Shown in pieces: positions 1 through 7,230 of a DNA stretch of 12,049 nucleotides (the stretch's first letter is position 1; each line of letters begins with the position of its first letter). The DNA is taken from the NCBI GenBank assembly GCA_020350865.1, contig CP070726.1:1818414-1830462 (forward strand), read 5' to 3'. The notes below the pieces were generated by a model, which worked only from the letters and a program-made list of their open reading frames with translations, searched no databases and was not told the DNA's origin. The DNA comes from Thermoplasmata archaeon. Lineage in GTDB: Archaea; Thermoplasmatota; Thermoplasmata; GCA-020350865. The position numbers were made by a program, and so were the translations under genes.

Positions 1-1941
1 TCCACTTTCGTCAGGCAGGAAGAGATGAAGGAACTCGGCTCGGAGAGGGGTGCGAACAGGCTGCAGATTTTCCAGAAACTGTTCCGGCTGGAGACCTTCG
101 AGAAGGCTGAGGTTCTGGCCTCGAAGAGAATGGCCAGGATAAAAAGGGATGCTGGCAACCTTGAAACCGAGATGAGGGTGAGAGGCGAGCAGGTTTCAAA
201 GCTGCCCTCCCTTTCGGAGGAATTGAAGCAGAGGAAGGCCTGCATCACCGAAGAGAAGGCCAAACTGGAGGGCCTGACAAAGAAAATCGAAAAGAGGAAC
301 GAGGAGCTGAAGGAACTCTTTGAAAAGCACGATGAATACTCCTCGCTGAATGGCAGAAAGAGGGGAATAGAAGAGAGGCGCAACAGGACCAAACAAAAGC
401 TCGCCAAAGCCACAGCCGAGCAGAAGAAGGCAGAACCTCTGAGAAAGGATATCAAGGAGCTGGAAAAGGCCACGGAAAACTACGAAACCCTGCGCAGCCA
501 AGGGGAGGAGCTGAGAGAACTTGGGCATCAATATCAGATGTTGAAAAGGGAGCTTGCCCGGGACAAAAAACAATCCGAGACGCTCGTCAAGGAGAGGGAT
601 GCGGAAATCAGAAAACTTACAACGCGCATTGCGGGTTACGAAAACAGAATAGCGAAACTGTCAACCTCCGTTGGAAAGGAAGAGGCTTTTCTCATGCTGA
701 GACGCGAGGGCTCCCTTTCCGAGAGGGTGGAGAGGATCGGCAAGGAGATTGCGTGGCTGAAGGAAAAACGGGAGCTTGTAGAGGCATTGAAGAAGGAGAG
801 GAGCCAGGCCGAAAAAGAACTGAAAGAGCTGAAAGAGAAGACCGTAAATATCAACGAGGATTCCTTTGTGCTCTCCGAAATTACGACAAACATCGAACAG
901 CTAAAAGATGATATGGTTGATATAAACGCGAACTTCGAAAAGAAATCGGAGGATGTGGGCAGGAAAATCCAGGAGACCCAGGCACAGCTTGAAGAGCTGG
1001 ATTTTGGAGAAGAGAAGAGAAAAAGACTGACAGAGATACGGGACATGATAGCCGAAATGCAAAAGAGGAGAGAAGAGCTGGACAGGAAGCGCAAGAACCT
1101 GGAAGCCATAGGCGATGCATCCAGCCTGATAAAAGACCTGGAATCCCAGGCCAAGGGCATGGGAGACGAGTTGAAATCATTGGAGGAGCGGTTGTTTGCC
1201 CTGGGTAAAGATGAGGAGGAATACCAAAAGTCAAAAAGGAAGTCGGAGGAAATGAGGAAGGCAAAGGAGGTCATGGTGGGCAGGATATCCAGGGTGGAAG
1301 GGGAGATTTCCCGGCTTGAAGGGCAGATGACGGAGCTCAAAGAACTTAAAATAAAAATGAAGGAGACCGCAGAGGAACTAAATGAAAAGCGGGAGCAAGG
1401 GGAGATATACTCCATCCTAAAAGACAAAGTATTCCATAAAAGAGGCATCGTCATGTACGCAATTGACCAACTTCTGCCCCAGCTCTCCTTGGAAACCTCC
1501 GCCAACCTGTCGGATATGACGGACGGCAGGTTCTCAAAGGTAAAACTAAGCGGGTACGAGGAGAACAACAGGTACGGCATCAGCATCGCCGTGGCAGGAG
1601 CAGACGGGGAATGGCACGATGTGCAGGAGTTTTCCGGTGGAGAGAAAACCCAGATAAACGCCGCCCTGCGCTTCGCCGTGGCCAGAGAACTGGCCAGCAT
1701 GCCCCAGGTGGGCAGGACGTACGGCAAGATGAAGACCCTGTTCATAGACGAGGGTGATTTGGGCTCCCTGGACACTGAAATTTCCAGGCAGCTGTTCGTT
1801 GCAAAGCTCTTCTCCATGGGCGAGTTCTTCGAGAAGATCATCCTCATCACCCATCTTACCGAGGTGGCCGAGCAGTTCCCGGGCAGGATCATGGTCTATA
1901 TGACACCCGAGCAGGAATCAAAGATACAGGTGATGGCTTGA
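1..1941 (+). CDS. rad50: Rad50 ATPase, DNA double-strand break repair (5' part cut by window edge)
   Basis: Rad50 is the SMC-like ATPase partner of the Mre11 nuclease, and the pair binds and opens double-strand break ends. The frame is open from base 1, and its first codons read STFVRQEE, the Q-loop region of the N-terminal ATPase lobe. Roughly the first 135 residues, including Walker A, therefore lie outside the window, and the ATG at 25 is internal. From about codon 35 to 470 the protein is an almost uninterrupted Lys/Glu-rich coiled coil. The C-terminal lobe follows: ABC signature FSGGEKTQ near codon 545, Walker B LFIDEG near 580-585, D-loop SLD near 588-590 and the H-loop His near 618. 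Only one Cys is visible (KACITEE, near codon 80) and there is no CxxC zinc hook. Estimated full length is about 780 residues, shorter than most archaeal Rad50 (about 850-900). Its stop overlaps the nurA start. Identification is firm; the missing hook is direct observation. Confidence 0.95.
   Translation, partial: STFVRQEEMKELGSERGANRLQIFQKLFRLETFEKAEVLASKRMARIKRDAGNLETEMRVRGEQVSKLPSLSEELKQRKACITEEKAKLEGLTKKIEKRNEELKELFEKHDEYSSLNGRKRGIEERRNRTKQKLAKATAEQKKAEPLRKDIKELEKATENYETLRSQGEELRELGHQYQMLKRELARDKKQSETLVKERDAEIRKLTTRIAGYENRIAKLSTSVGKEEAFLMLRREGSLSERVERIGKEIAWLKEKRELVEALKKERSQAEKELKELKEKTVNINEDSFVLSEITTNIEQLKDDMVDINANFEKKSEDVGRKIQETQAQLEELDFGEEKRKRLTEIRDMIAEMQKRREELDRKRKNLEAIGDASSLIKDLESQAKGMGDELKSLEERLFALGKDEEEYQKSKRKSEEMRKAKEVMVGRISRVEGEISRLEGQMTELKELKIKMKETAEELNEKREQGEIYSILKDKVFHKRGIVMYAIDQLLPQLSLETSANLSDMTDGRFSKVKLSGYEENNRYGISIAVAGADGEWHDVQEFSGGEKTQINAALRFAVARELASMPQVGRTYGKMKTLFIDEGDLGSLDTEISRQLFVAKLFSMGEFFEKIILITHLTEVAEQFPGRIMVYMTPEQESKIQVMA
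1929..1933 (+). promoter_or_regulatory. Shine-Dalgarno site deciding the TTG start of nurA
   Basis: GGTGA lies 4 nt upstream of the TTG at 1938, inside the last codons of rad50. It supports the TTG start over the in-frame ATG at 2001 and suggests translation coupled to rad50 termination. Confidence 0.55.
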
Positions 1942-2990
1942 ACAAGAGAGGTAATGAAAAGGATTCATTGGAGGGCCTTCTGGCCCAAAATCTCGGCACC
2001 ATGCAGAAATTTAGGCTCATGGCGAGCCCAGAAGAGGAAGATAAGTGCATAGAAATAAAGAACTTTACCCCTTCAGATGAGATAATGGACCTGGTGGCCA
2101 TTGACGGCTCATACTCCTTCATACTGAACCTCTCAAGCATGTGGCTCGCATTTGTTCGGGTCGGTGCCCTGCATTACAGATTCTCGGATGAGAATGGATA
2201 CGAGCTCTTGGATTCAAGGGCCATTGAAAGGCCTGTCCTGGTATCCACAAGATCTGACATCATGGCACAGATGGGGGACATGTACAAAAAACTGTACGAG
2301 GCCACCCTGTACGCATCCGAGCAGCACAGGGAGATGGTTAACCAGGTGAGGCGCCTTTTGGAGCAGGAACTGGCATATGATATGGCAGTTGAGAAGAAAA
2401 ATGTCATCTTGGCCATGGACGGCACACTCACACCCCTCAAGGGCACCGATTTCCTGAGAAAGGCGGTTTCCATATGCGATGCACACGACAACATCCTCAT
2501 CGGTGTGTCCAAGGATTCCTTCACCCATGCATTTCGATCCTACCGCACGGATGAGGAAGTGCTTTCAAAGAGGGATTTCGGTGGTATGGGATATGTGGCA
2601 GCACCCCTTGCAAAAACGAATAGGAAGAACAGCCTTCTTTACGATAAGATGCTGGGGGATGTGTACTTCGCAAAACTCCATTTCGATTCCGGTAAATGGT
2701 TCAGAATCGACGTGGGAACTTTCAAGCAGGAACCGCACAGGATCTTCGGGCATCTGGCACATTATGCCAAGTCCCGTCTGTGCCTGGGTTACATCTACCC
2801 GCTTTTGGAGGCACACAGGTTCGTCGTAACGGTTCGGCATTTCCACCATGTATACGAGGATATGGTATTGGCCATGGCAGGTGATTTCGAGCTGAACCTC
2901 GAAGAGGCTGTGAACGGCCTTACCCATCTCGAAGGGACAAGACGCGGTGCGTTTCACGAATACCTCGATTCAGTGAGCAGGGAGGTATGA
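1938..2990 (+). CDS. nurA: NurA 5'-3' nuclease
   Basis: NurA is the nuclease that works with the HerA translocase to resect broken DNA ends after Mre11-Rad50. The 350-residue protein carries the family's acidic active-site motifs: VAIDGSYSF (D56), an acidic helix LEQELAYD (around E142-E144), ILAMDGTLTPL (D161), IGVSKDS (K192), FRIDVG (D258) and a His-rich C-terminal motif RHFHHVYED (H301-H304). These metal-binding residues all appear intact, so an active enzyme is expected. The preferred start is the TTG at 1938, which overlaps the rad50 TGA and has GGTGA 4 nt upstream. The ATG at 2001 would remove 21 residues that precede the catalytic core. The gene sits between rad50 and herA in the same operon, which fits the known physical NurA-HerA complex. 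Family assignment comes from motifs and context; the start codon is less certain. Confidence 0.93.
   Translation: MNKRGNEKDSLEGLLAQNLGTMQKFRLMASPEEEDKCIEIKNFTPSDEIMDLVAIDGSYSFILNLSSMWLAFVRVGALHYRFSDENGYELLDSRAIERPVLVSTRSDIMAQMGDMYKKLYEATLYASEQHREMVNQVRRLLEQELAYDMAVEKKNVILAMDGTLTPLKGTDFLRKAVSICDAHDNILIGVSKDSFTHAFRSYRTDEEVLSKRDFGGMGYVAAPLAKTNRKNSLLYDKMLGDVYFAKLHFDSGKWFRIDVGTFKQEPHRIFGHLAHYAKSRLCLGYIYPLLEAHRFVVTVRHFHHVYEDMVLAMAGDFELNLEEAVNGLTHLEGTRRGAFHEYLDSVSREV
2981..2986 (+). promoter_or_regulatory. Shine-Dalgarno site deciding the herA start
   Basis: GGAGGT directly abuts the ATG at 2987 but is 6 nt from the ATG at 2993. The latter spacing is normal for ribosome binding, so the second ATG is preferred. 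The site lies in the last codons of nurA. Confidence 0.6.
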
Positions 2991-2992
2991 GA

Positions 2993-4552
2993 ATGGAAGA
3001 GGCTGAAGATGGACACATCGGTGAGGTGGTTTCCGCCTCGGTGCTCGGCGCACTTGAGGTGAAGCTCGCCCTTGACAATCCAGAAGACCTGAGGATAGGG
3101 TACCCCGCCATCGTCGAGGGCAAGAGATACGACTTCTACTGCATGGTGCACGATATAGTAAACGAGAAGATGGACATTGCGGAAAGACTGGCAGGCTCCA
3201 AACTGAAGGCCTCCGTTGTACCCGTGACCACCATGCACGAAGGCTACGGGGGGAAGATATTCTATTCCAAGGCCAGGCTCAAAACCATACAGCTCATCGA
3301 GAAGGCAGGTGGCAGGCTGTCGGAGCCCGAGACCATACCGCCGTATTTCTCGGAGGTAAGGCACGCCACCAAGATGGATGTGGAGAAGCTCTACACGGTA
3401 ACACCCAGCTCCGCACCCATCGGCAGTCTGAGAGGGGTTGCGCAGTTCTCTGTCAACATCGACTTCGGAAAACTGGTTGAGAAGCCCTTCGGCATCTTTG
3501 GAAGGACGGGCTCCGGTAAAAGCATCTTCAACAAGATACTGTGCACATCCATTCTGGCCAGGAAAATGGCCAGCGTTCTTATCTTCGACATGCACTCCGA
3601 GTACGGGCTCTACTCGCAGACCGATAGCACAGAAGGTCTGAAATTCTTCTTCCCGGAACTGGTGGAGATATTCTCCCTGGATTCCCAAAACAGGGAGGCA
3701 AAGCCCTTTATCATCAGTCCCAGGGAGATCCGACCGGGGGATATCATAGTGGCATTTCAGGACCTGTCTGGGGGCATGATAGATGCCCTCTATGCCGTGA
3801 ACCGGCACCGCGGTGAAATGGATCTGATTACCGCCGTGCAGAATGCGGATCCCGAGGATTTTAGAGAAGGCGAGGTGCACCCTGCCTCCCTTTCGGCACT
3901 CCAGAGGAGGATCACCCGCATAGACAGGTTCGATTTTCTGAGGGAGACCGAAAAGGATGCCTTTTCCCTCATCCTCGGTCTTGTTAAATCCGGCAAATCC
4001 GTTGTTTTGGACTTCGGAAGGTACGGTACGGACCAGATGGCCTACCTCTTCGTGGCAAACATCCTGGCCCGGAGGTTCTTCGATGTATACACCGATCACA
4101 ACGAGGATTACCCCAGGCTTGTAATATTCCTTGAAGAGGCGCACAAGTTCCTGGCACCCGGCATCGCATCCCACACCATTTTCGACAGGCTCGCCCGGGA
4201 AACGAGAAAATTCAACCTCATTTTGGCATTGATAGACCAGCGGCCCTCCAGAATCGACGACGAGGTGCGAAGCCAGCTGGCCAACAGGCTCGTTTTGTCC
4301 CTGAAGGAGCCCTCGGATATGTCCTCTGCACTGGCGGGGGTGGCGGATAGAACCGCCTGGGAGAACATAGTGGGAACGATTCCCCCAAGGGTTGTGGTGG
4401 TTATCGGGGACGCCATCAGGGTACCAACCGTAATCGATGTGATGCATTACAATGCAGAGAACGTAAAGGGGTCCATACTGGCCGAGGGCAAAGATTTAAA
4501 TAGCTCAGACATAGATAAAATAGCAAAGAAAGCGGATGATATATTCGGATGA
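2993..4552 (+). CDS. herA: HerA hexameric DNA translocase/helicase
   Basis: HerA is the FtsK/HerA-family ring ATPase that pumps DNA and stimulates NurA during end resection. Numbering from the upstream ATG at 2987, the N-terminal 160 residues form the expected HAS-barrel-type beta domain. Walker A is FGRTGSGKS (171-179) and IFDMHSEYG (199-207) is the conserved motif after it. The insertion and helical region runs to about 340. Walker B is LVIFLEEAHK (378-387), followed by the DQRPSRIDDEV sensor/arginine region (418-428) and a C-terminal tail. Length (about 519-521) is typical. The ATG at 2993 is chosen because GGAGGT sits 6 nt before it; the ATG at 2987 overlaps the nurA stop as ATGA but has no room for an SD. 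All nucleotide-binding motifs are intact. It lies immediately after nurA and before an unknown gene. Identification is secure. Confidence 0.95.
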   Translation: MEEAEDGHIGEVVSASVLGALEVKLALDNPEDLRIGYPAIVEGKRYDFYCMVHDIVNEKMDIAERLAGSKLKASVVPVTTMHEGYGGKIFYSKARLKTIQLIEKAGGRLSEPETIPPYFSEVRHATKMDVEKLYTVTPSSAPIGSLRGVAQFSVNIDFGKLVEKPFGIFGRTGSGKSIFNKILCTSILARKMASVLIFDMHSEYGLYSQTDSTEGLKFFFPELVEIFSLDSQNREAKPFIISPREIRPGDIIVAFQDLSGGMIDALYAVNRHRGEMDLITAVQNADPEDFREGEVHPASLSALQRRITRIDRFDFLRETEKDAFSLILGLVKSGKSVVLDFGRYGTDQMAYLFVANILARRFFDVYTDHNEDYPRLVIFLEEAHKFLAPGIASHTIFDRLARETRKFNLILALIDQRPSRIDDEVRSQLANRLVLSLKEPSDMSSALAGVADRTAWENIVGTIPPRVVVVIGDAIRVPTVIDVMHYNAENVKGSILAEGKDLNSSDIDKIAKKADDIFG

Positions 4553-4566
4553 ACGAAGGATTGTAT

Positions 4567-5076
4567 ATGAGGTACGAGGGCGATGCAGCCATCCCAGAGG
4601 GATTTACTGAGGATGAAAGGAGGGATATCGAGGAGACCCTACGGGAATTTACGCATCAGTTCGCCATGGTTGAACAGTTCGGTGATGAAGCCCTACTGGT
4701 ATGGAAGAGGCTCAACGAGGAGAGAGGCTATAGAAAAGGAAAGTATCTGATAGATAAATATGAAATCGAGGGCACGGACATCCATACGGTAAAAATGCTC
4801 ATACAGGCCTATTTCGATGACGATCCAAAGCGAACAGCCAGGCCTGATATCGATATTGAGGACGACAAGATAATCATTTCCAGTTCTGGATTCTGCCCTT
4901 TGATAGAAACAGCAAAAATATTAAAACTGGATATGTCATACATGTGCCCCTATTCAACACGCCCGTACTTCCTATCCATGTGCAGGGCAGTCAACCCCAA
5001 AGTAAGGCATAAGACCACCAAATGGCGGGCTCTGGGCGACGATATATGCCGTGAGATATTCTGGATAGAGGGATAA
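4567..5076 (+). CDS. Unrecognised cysteine-containing protein in the DSB-repair operon
   Basis: I do not firmly recognise this protein of about 170 residues. The N-terminal half is acidic and helical. The C-terminal half has four Cys in a spaced pattern (C116, C133, C145, C167, counted from the ATG at 4549). It ends in a motif reading KWRALGDDICREIFWIEG. The late Gly-x-x-x-Cys-x-x-x-Phe pattern faintly resembles the L-2-amino-thiazoline-4-carboxylate hydrolase-like family and related small cysteine-bearing domains; this is only a pattern impression. The ATG at 4567 has AAGGA 6 nt upstream, so it is preferred. The ATG at 4549 overlaps the herA stop (ATGA) and would add six residues, but lacks an SD. 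It is followed after 2 nt by the acetyltransferase gene and is clearly in the rad50-nurA-herA operon, so a role linked to repair or its control is possible but unproven. Confidence 0.8.
   Translation: MRYEGDAAIPEGFTEDERRDIEETLREFTHQFAMVEQFGDEALLVWKRLNEERGYRKGKYLIDKYEIEGTDIHTVKMLIQAYFDDDPKRTARPDIDIEDDKIIISSSGFCPLIETAKILKLDMSYMCPYSTRPYFLSMCRAVNPKVRHKTTKWRALGDDICREIFWIEG
5068..5072 (+). promoter_or_regulatory. Shine-Dalgarno site of the GNAT gene
   Basis: GAGGG lies 6 nt upstream of the ATG at 5079, within the last codons of the preceding gene, and supports that start and co-translation with the upstream gene. Confidence 0.5.
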
Positions 5077-5078
5077 AT

Positions 5079-5507
5079 ATGGTAAAACTCAGAAATGCGA
5101 TCTCCGAGGATTTGGAGGAAATCAACAACATATTGTTCATAAACGGACAGATAGGCGATGTTGTTGAAGAGGACATAAAATGGGTAATTGTGGCCGAGGA
5201 CGAGGGGGAGGTTGTTGGCTGCGGCATGCTGAAAGATCACGAGGACAGTGTCGAGATAAGAAAGGTGTCTGTGCTTCCCGATACCCGGGGAAAGGGCGTG
5301 GGAAAGGAAATCGTGCTCCGCCTCTTAGTCAAGGCAAAGGGCAGGAGCTGCTGGCTGACGAGCGTTGAATCCCACAACTTCTGGGAGTTCTTCGGCTTTG
5401 TTGCGGTTACAGAGGAAGAGGAGCCCAGGGATGTAATCGAGCACTGCAGGAGATGCACAAGAAGGCAGGAGTGCAACAGGGTCGTTATGGTCAGAGACGT
5501 TGAATAA
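5079..5507 (+). CDS. GNAT-family N-acetyltransferase with C-terminal Cys cluster
   Basis: This is a 142-residue single-domain GNAT enzyme, expected to move an acetyl group from acetyl-CoA to an amine. Motif A, the pyrophosphate-binding loop, is seen as VLPDTRGKGVGKE (R70-x-x-G73-x-G75). The preceding beta strand IRKVSV and the following helix fit the fold. SHNFWEFFGF near 98-107 is the usual late motif for substrate or CoA contact. The substrate cannot be read from the sequence. After the fold comes EHCRRCTRRQEC (C123, C126, C132, with H122), an unusual Cys cluster that could bind metal; some short ArgA-like acetyltransferases carry comparable C-terminal Cys tails (from memory, not checked). 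It is the last gene of the operon, 2 nt after the unknown gene. Its 3' end overlaps the convergent transporter gene by 17 nt. Confidence 0.88.
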   Translation: MVKLRNAISEDLEEINNILFINGQIGDVVEEDIKWVIVAEDEGEVVGCGMLKDHEDSVEIRKVSVLPDTRGKGVGKEIVLRLLVKAKGRSCWLTSVESHNFWEFFGFVAVTEEEEPRDVIEHCRRCTRRQECNRVVMVRDVE

Positions 5508-6507
5508 CCTGATCTGCTTCCCCCTCTTTTTTCTGTTTCTCATACTGTGCGATCATCACACCGCAAATGGTCAAGGCAGCGAAAAATACGGTGCTGACCT
5601 TGATTAACTCCCCTGGAAAGAAGTACGATATGACGGTGGCGAACACGGGTATCAGGTAGATGAACAGAATGAGCCTGGAGACCTCCCTTGTTTTGAGCAC
5701 GACATACCAGAGGAGTAATGCCACAACGCCGGGAAGGATGGCAAGCACGATCACAATGAACCATAAATACGGTGATATCTGGGGTACATGCTCCACAGGG
5801 TCCTCGAAGACCCAGAACACTGCAAGACAGGGCGTACCGATCATCATGCTGAGAATGGCCACGGTCAGCGGCTCGTACTTTTCAAGGGATTTCTTGCTCA
5901 GAATGGATGAGAAGGCATAGGATACCGCAGATAGCAGAACGAGCATGTTGCCCAGGAACGTGGCGCCTGTGAGGGTGACTCCCCCCTCAGTTATGAGCAG
6001 GAGGGTCCCCAGTATGGCCAATCCGGCCCCAGCCATCTTGTTCAATCCCAGAGGCTCCCTGAGAAGCACAACCGCCAGCATGATGGTGAATATCGGGCCT
6101 GAGGCCTGGATGACACTGCTCACGTGCGCAGAGGTCCACAACATGCCGAAGTTCTGAAGGATGTTGGGCACGGTTATACCAAAAATACCCAGGGCCAAAA
6201 AGAGCTTCCAGTCCTCCCGGAGAGCCTTCATCATCGTGCCCAATTCCTTTTTAAAAAGCAGGTACAAAAAAAGTGGAATCAAGCCGATGAAATACCGCAG
6301 GACCCCCAAAGTGATGGGCAAAATGCCTCCATCCAGGGCCTCCTTAATCAATGGAAAGGACAAACCCCAGCAGAAAACTGCAAAGAGGAGGCCAAAAAGG
6401 GCGACACCCGACAGAGGTTGGCTCCGCGTTTCGGGTTTGAGGCCCTCTTGACCCTGAGGTGTATTATTACCCCTATCCGCCTCGTTTCCAGTCCCTGCGT
6501 TTCCCAT
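5491..6507 (-). CDS. EamA/DMT-superfamily transporter
   Basis: This integral membrane protein of about 338 residues has the two-repeat, roughly 10-helix pattern of the drug/metabolite transporter superfamily. The first repeat starts with GLLFAVFCWGLSFPLIKEAL and contains LRYFIGLIPLFLYLLF. The repeat ends in the characteristic GAGLAILGTLLLI helix. The second repeat, from GNMLVLLSAVSYAFSSILSKK, ends with VFFAALTICGVMIA followed by a charged cytoplasmic tail. Substrates in this family vary widely and cannot be predicted here. The open frame extends up to 6606, but the ATG at 6507 is preferred. A CTTTAAAT box is centred about 27 nt upstream, as expected for a leaderless transcript, and the extra 33 residues are not transporter-like. 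About 30 hydrophilic residues precede the first helix. It is divergent from taw3 and its 3' end overlaps the GNAT gene. Confidence 0.9.
   Translation of the reverse strand: MGNAGTGNEADRGNNTPQGQEGLKPETRSQPLSGVALFGLLFAVFCWGLSFPLIKEALDGGILPITLGVLRYFIGLIPLFLYLLFKKELGTMMKALREDWKLFLALGIFGITVPNILQNFGMLWTSAHVSSVIQASGPIFTIMLAVVLLREPLGLNKMAGAGLAILGTLLLITEGGVTLTGATFLGNMLVLLSAVSYAFSSILSKKSLEKYEPLTVAILSMMIGTPCLAVFWVFEDPVEHVPQISPYLWFIVIVLAILPGVVALLLWYVVLKTREVSRLILFIYLIPVFATVISYFFPGELIKVSTVFFAALTICGVMIAQYEKQKKEGEADQVIQRL
5527..5532 (+). terminator. Oligo-T terminator of the rad50-nurA-herA-GNAT operon
   Basis: A T6 run in a pyrimidine-rich stretch (CCCTCTTTTTTCTGTTTCTC) begins 19 nt after the GNAT stop. 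Archaeal RNA polymerase commonly terminates on such non-template U-tracts without a hairpin. The tract lies inside the 3' coding end of the convergent transporter gene, where it encodes the Lys/Glu tail. Confidence 0.5.
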
Positions 6508-6530
6508 GACCCAGATAACCAGGTCCGGGA

Positions 6531-6538
6531 ATTTAAAG
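6531..6538 (-). promoter_or_regulatory. TATA box of the EamA transporter gene
   Basis: Read on the minus strand the box is CTTTAAAT, preceded by an A-rich segment resembling a BRE. Its centre is about 27 nt from the ATG at 6507, predicting a leaderless or nearly leaderless mRNA and supporting that start. Confidence 0.5.
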
Positions 6539-6584
6539 ATTATTTCTGCCTTTATTCCAGGTGGTCGAATATCCCTCCCCCAAA

Positions 6585-6592
6585 CCTTTAGA
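6585..6592 (+). promoter_or_regulatory. TATA box of taw3
   Basis: CCTTTAGA preceded by CAAA is centred about 27 nt upstream of the taw3 ATG at 6616. No SD is present before that ATG, so leaderless translation is likely. Confidence 0.4.
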
Positions 6593-6615
6593 AGGCCCTT
6601 GTCCATTCAGACACC

Positions 6616-7230
6616 ATGGCCTGGGATAAGGCAGAGAGGATGAGGAGCCTGGAGCAGAAGGTCGATTCCGGTGAGGTGGACCGCGAGATTCTCCCAATCG
6701 TCGAGTGCATCAACTCAAATCCAGATTATTTCACTACGAGCAGCTGCTCGGGTAGAATCGTCCTCATCGAAATGCCCAGTCTCGGGGATAAGGAGGAAGC
6801 CGAGTTCCTGGGCAAATGGCATGGCCCGGTGGAGGTTGAGGAGGTACGGGAGGCTTTTTCTAAGGCAAAAGGGGACACAATCGTTTTTCTATTAGCACAA
6901 TCACCCATCATCCATGTGCGGTGCAGGAGCCTCAAAAGTGCCGTCAAATTGAGGAATACTGCCGTTGATTCGGGATTGAAGTACTCCACCCTCAAATCAC
7001 TCACATTGAGCCCGGATGAAAAGCCCGAAAAGATAGTGGTTGAAATACTCAGCTCAGAGAACATACATGTCCCCGTGGCCAGAGGGAGAAGGTTCTTCCC
7101 GGGTGACGAATATCTGACCTTCTTGGTTGTGAATGCAAATTCGGCCCTCAATCGAGCCAGGGAAAAATTGGAGCGTTTATACCAAAAATTGGCTCAGAGC
7201 TCGATTTCCTCCATGAGTTTTGGTAAATAG
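6616..7230 (+). CDS. taw3: TYW3/Taw3-type wyosine methyltransferase
   Basis: Taw3/TYW3 is the SAM-dependent N4-methyltransferase of the wyosine pathway that modifies G37 of tRNA-Phe next to the anticodon. The 204-residue protein shows the family hallmarks. These are INSNPDYFTTSSCSGRIVLIE (32-52), the KWH motif (67-69) and the SPIIHVRCRSLKSAVKL strand-helix (96-112). GLKYSTLKS follows (120-128), then the region ILSSENIHVPVARG (144-157). The length fits archaeal members. The start at 6616 is supported by a TATA-like box 27 nt upstream and the absence of an SD. No other wyosine gene (taw1, taw2, trm5) is visible nearby. Its last 37 nt overlap the 3' end of the convergent beta-CASP RNase gene. 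Confidence 0.92.
   Translation: MAWDKAERMRSLEQKVDSGEVDREILPIVECINSNPDYFTTSSCSGRIVLIEMPSLGDKEEAEFLGKWHGPVEVEEVREAFSKAKGDTIVFLLAQSPIIHVRCRSLKSAVKLRNTAVDSGLKYSTLKSLTLSPDEKPEKIVVEILSSENIHVPVARGRRFFPGDEYLTFLVVNANSALNRAREKLERLYQKLAQSSISSMSFGK
7165..7169 (-). terminator. Candidate oligo-T terminator of the beta-CASP RNase gene
   Basis: On the minus strand two T5 runs (CCAATTTTTGG and CCAATTTTTCC) fall within about 30 nt after the RNase stop, inside the taw3 coding region. They could serve as archaeal U-tract termination sites. Confidence 0.35.

Noticed and set aside
636..1892. 418-codon open frame on the minus strand
   Set aside because: It is antisense to the rad50 coiled coil. The Ser/Phe/Leu-rich product is the complement of Glu/Lys codons, not a real protein.
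1938..2000. nurA starting at the ATG at 2001 instead of the TTG at 1938
   Set aside because: The TTG has an SD 4 nt upstream and a stop/start overlap with rad50, and I saw no comparable SD before the ATG at 2001. The later start remains possible.
2954..4447. 497-codon open frame on the minus strand
   Set aside because: It lies antisense to herA, which has all its motifs. The translation is Gly/His/Val-rich with no recognisable domain, as expected of a codon-bias shadow.
6508..6606. N-terminal extension of the EamA transporter to 6606
   Set aside because: A TATA box within it points to a transcript starting at about 6507, and the extra residues are not membrane-like.
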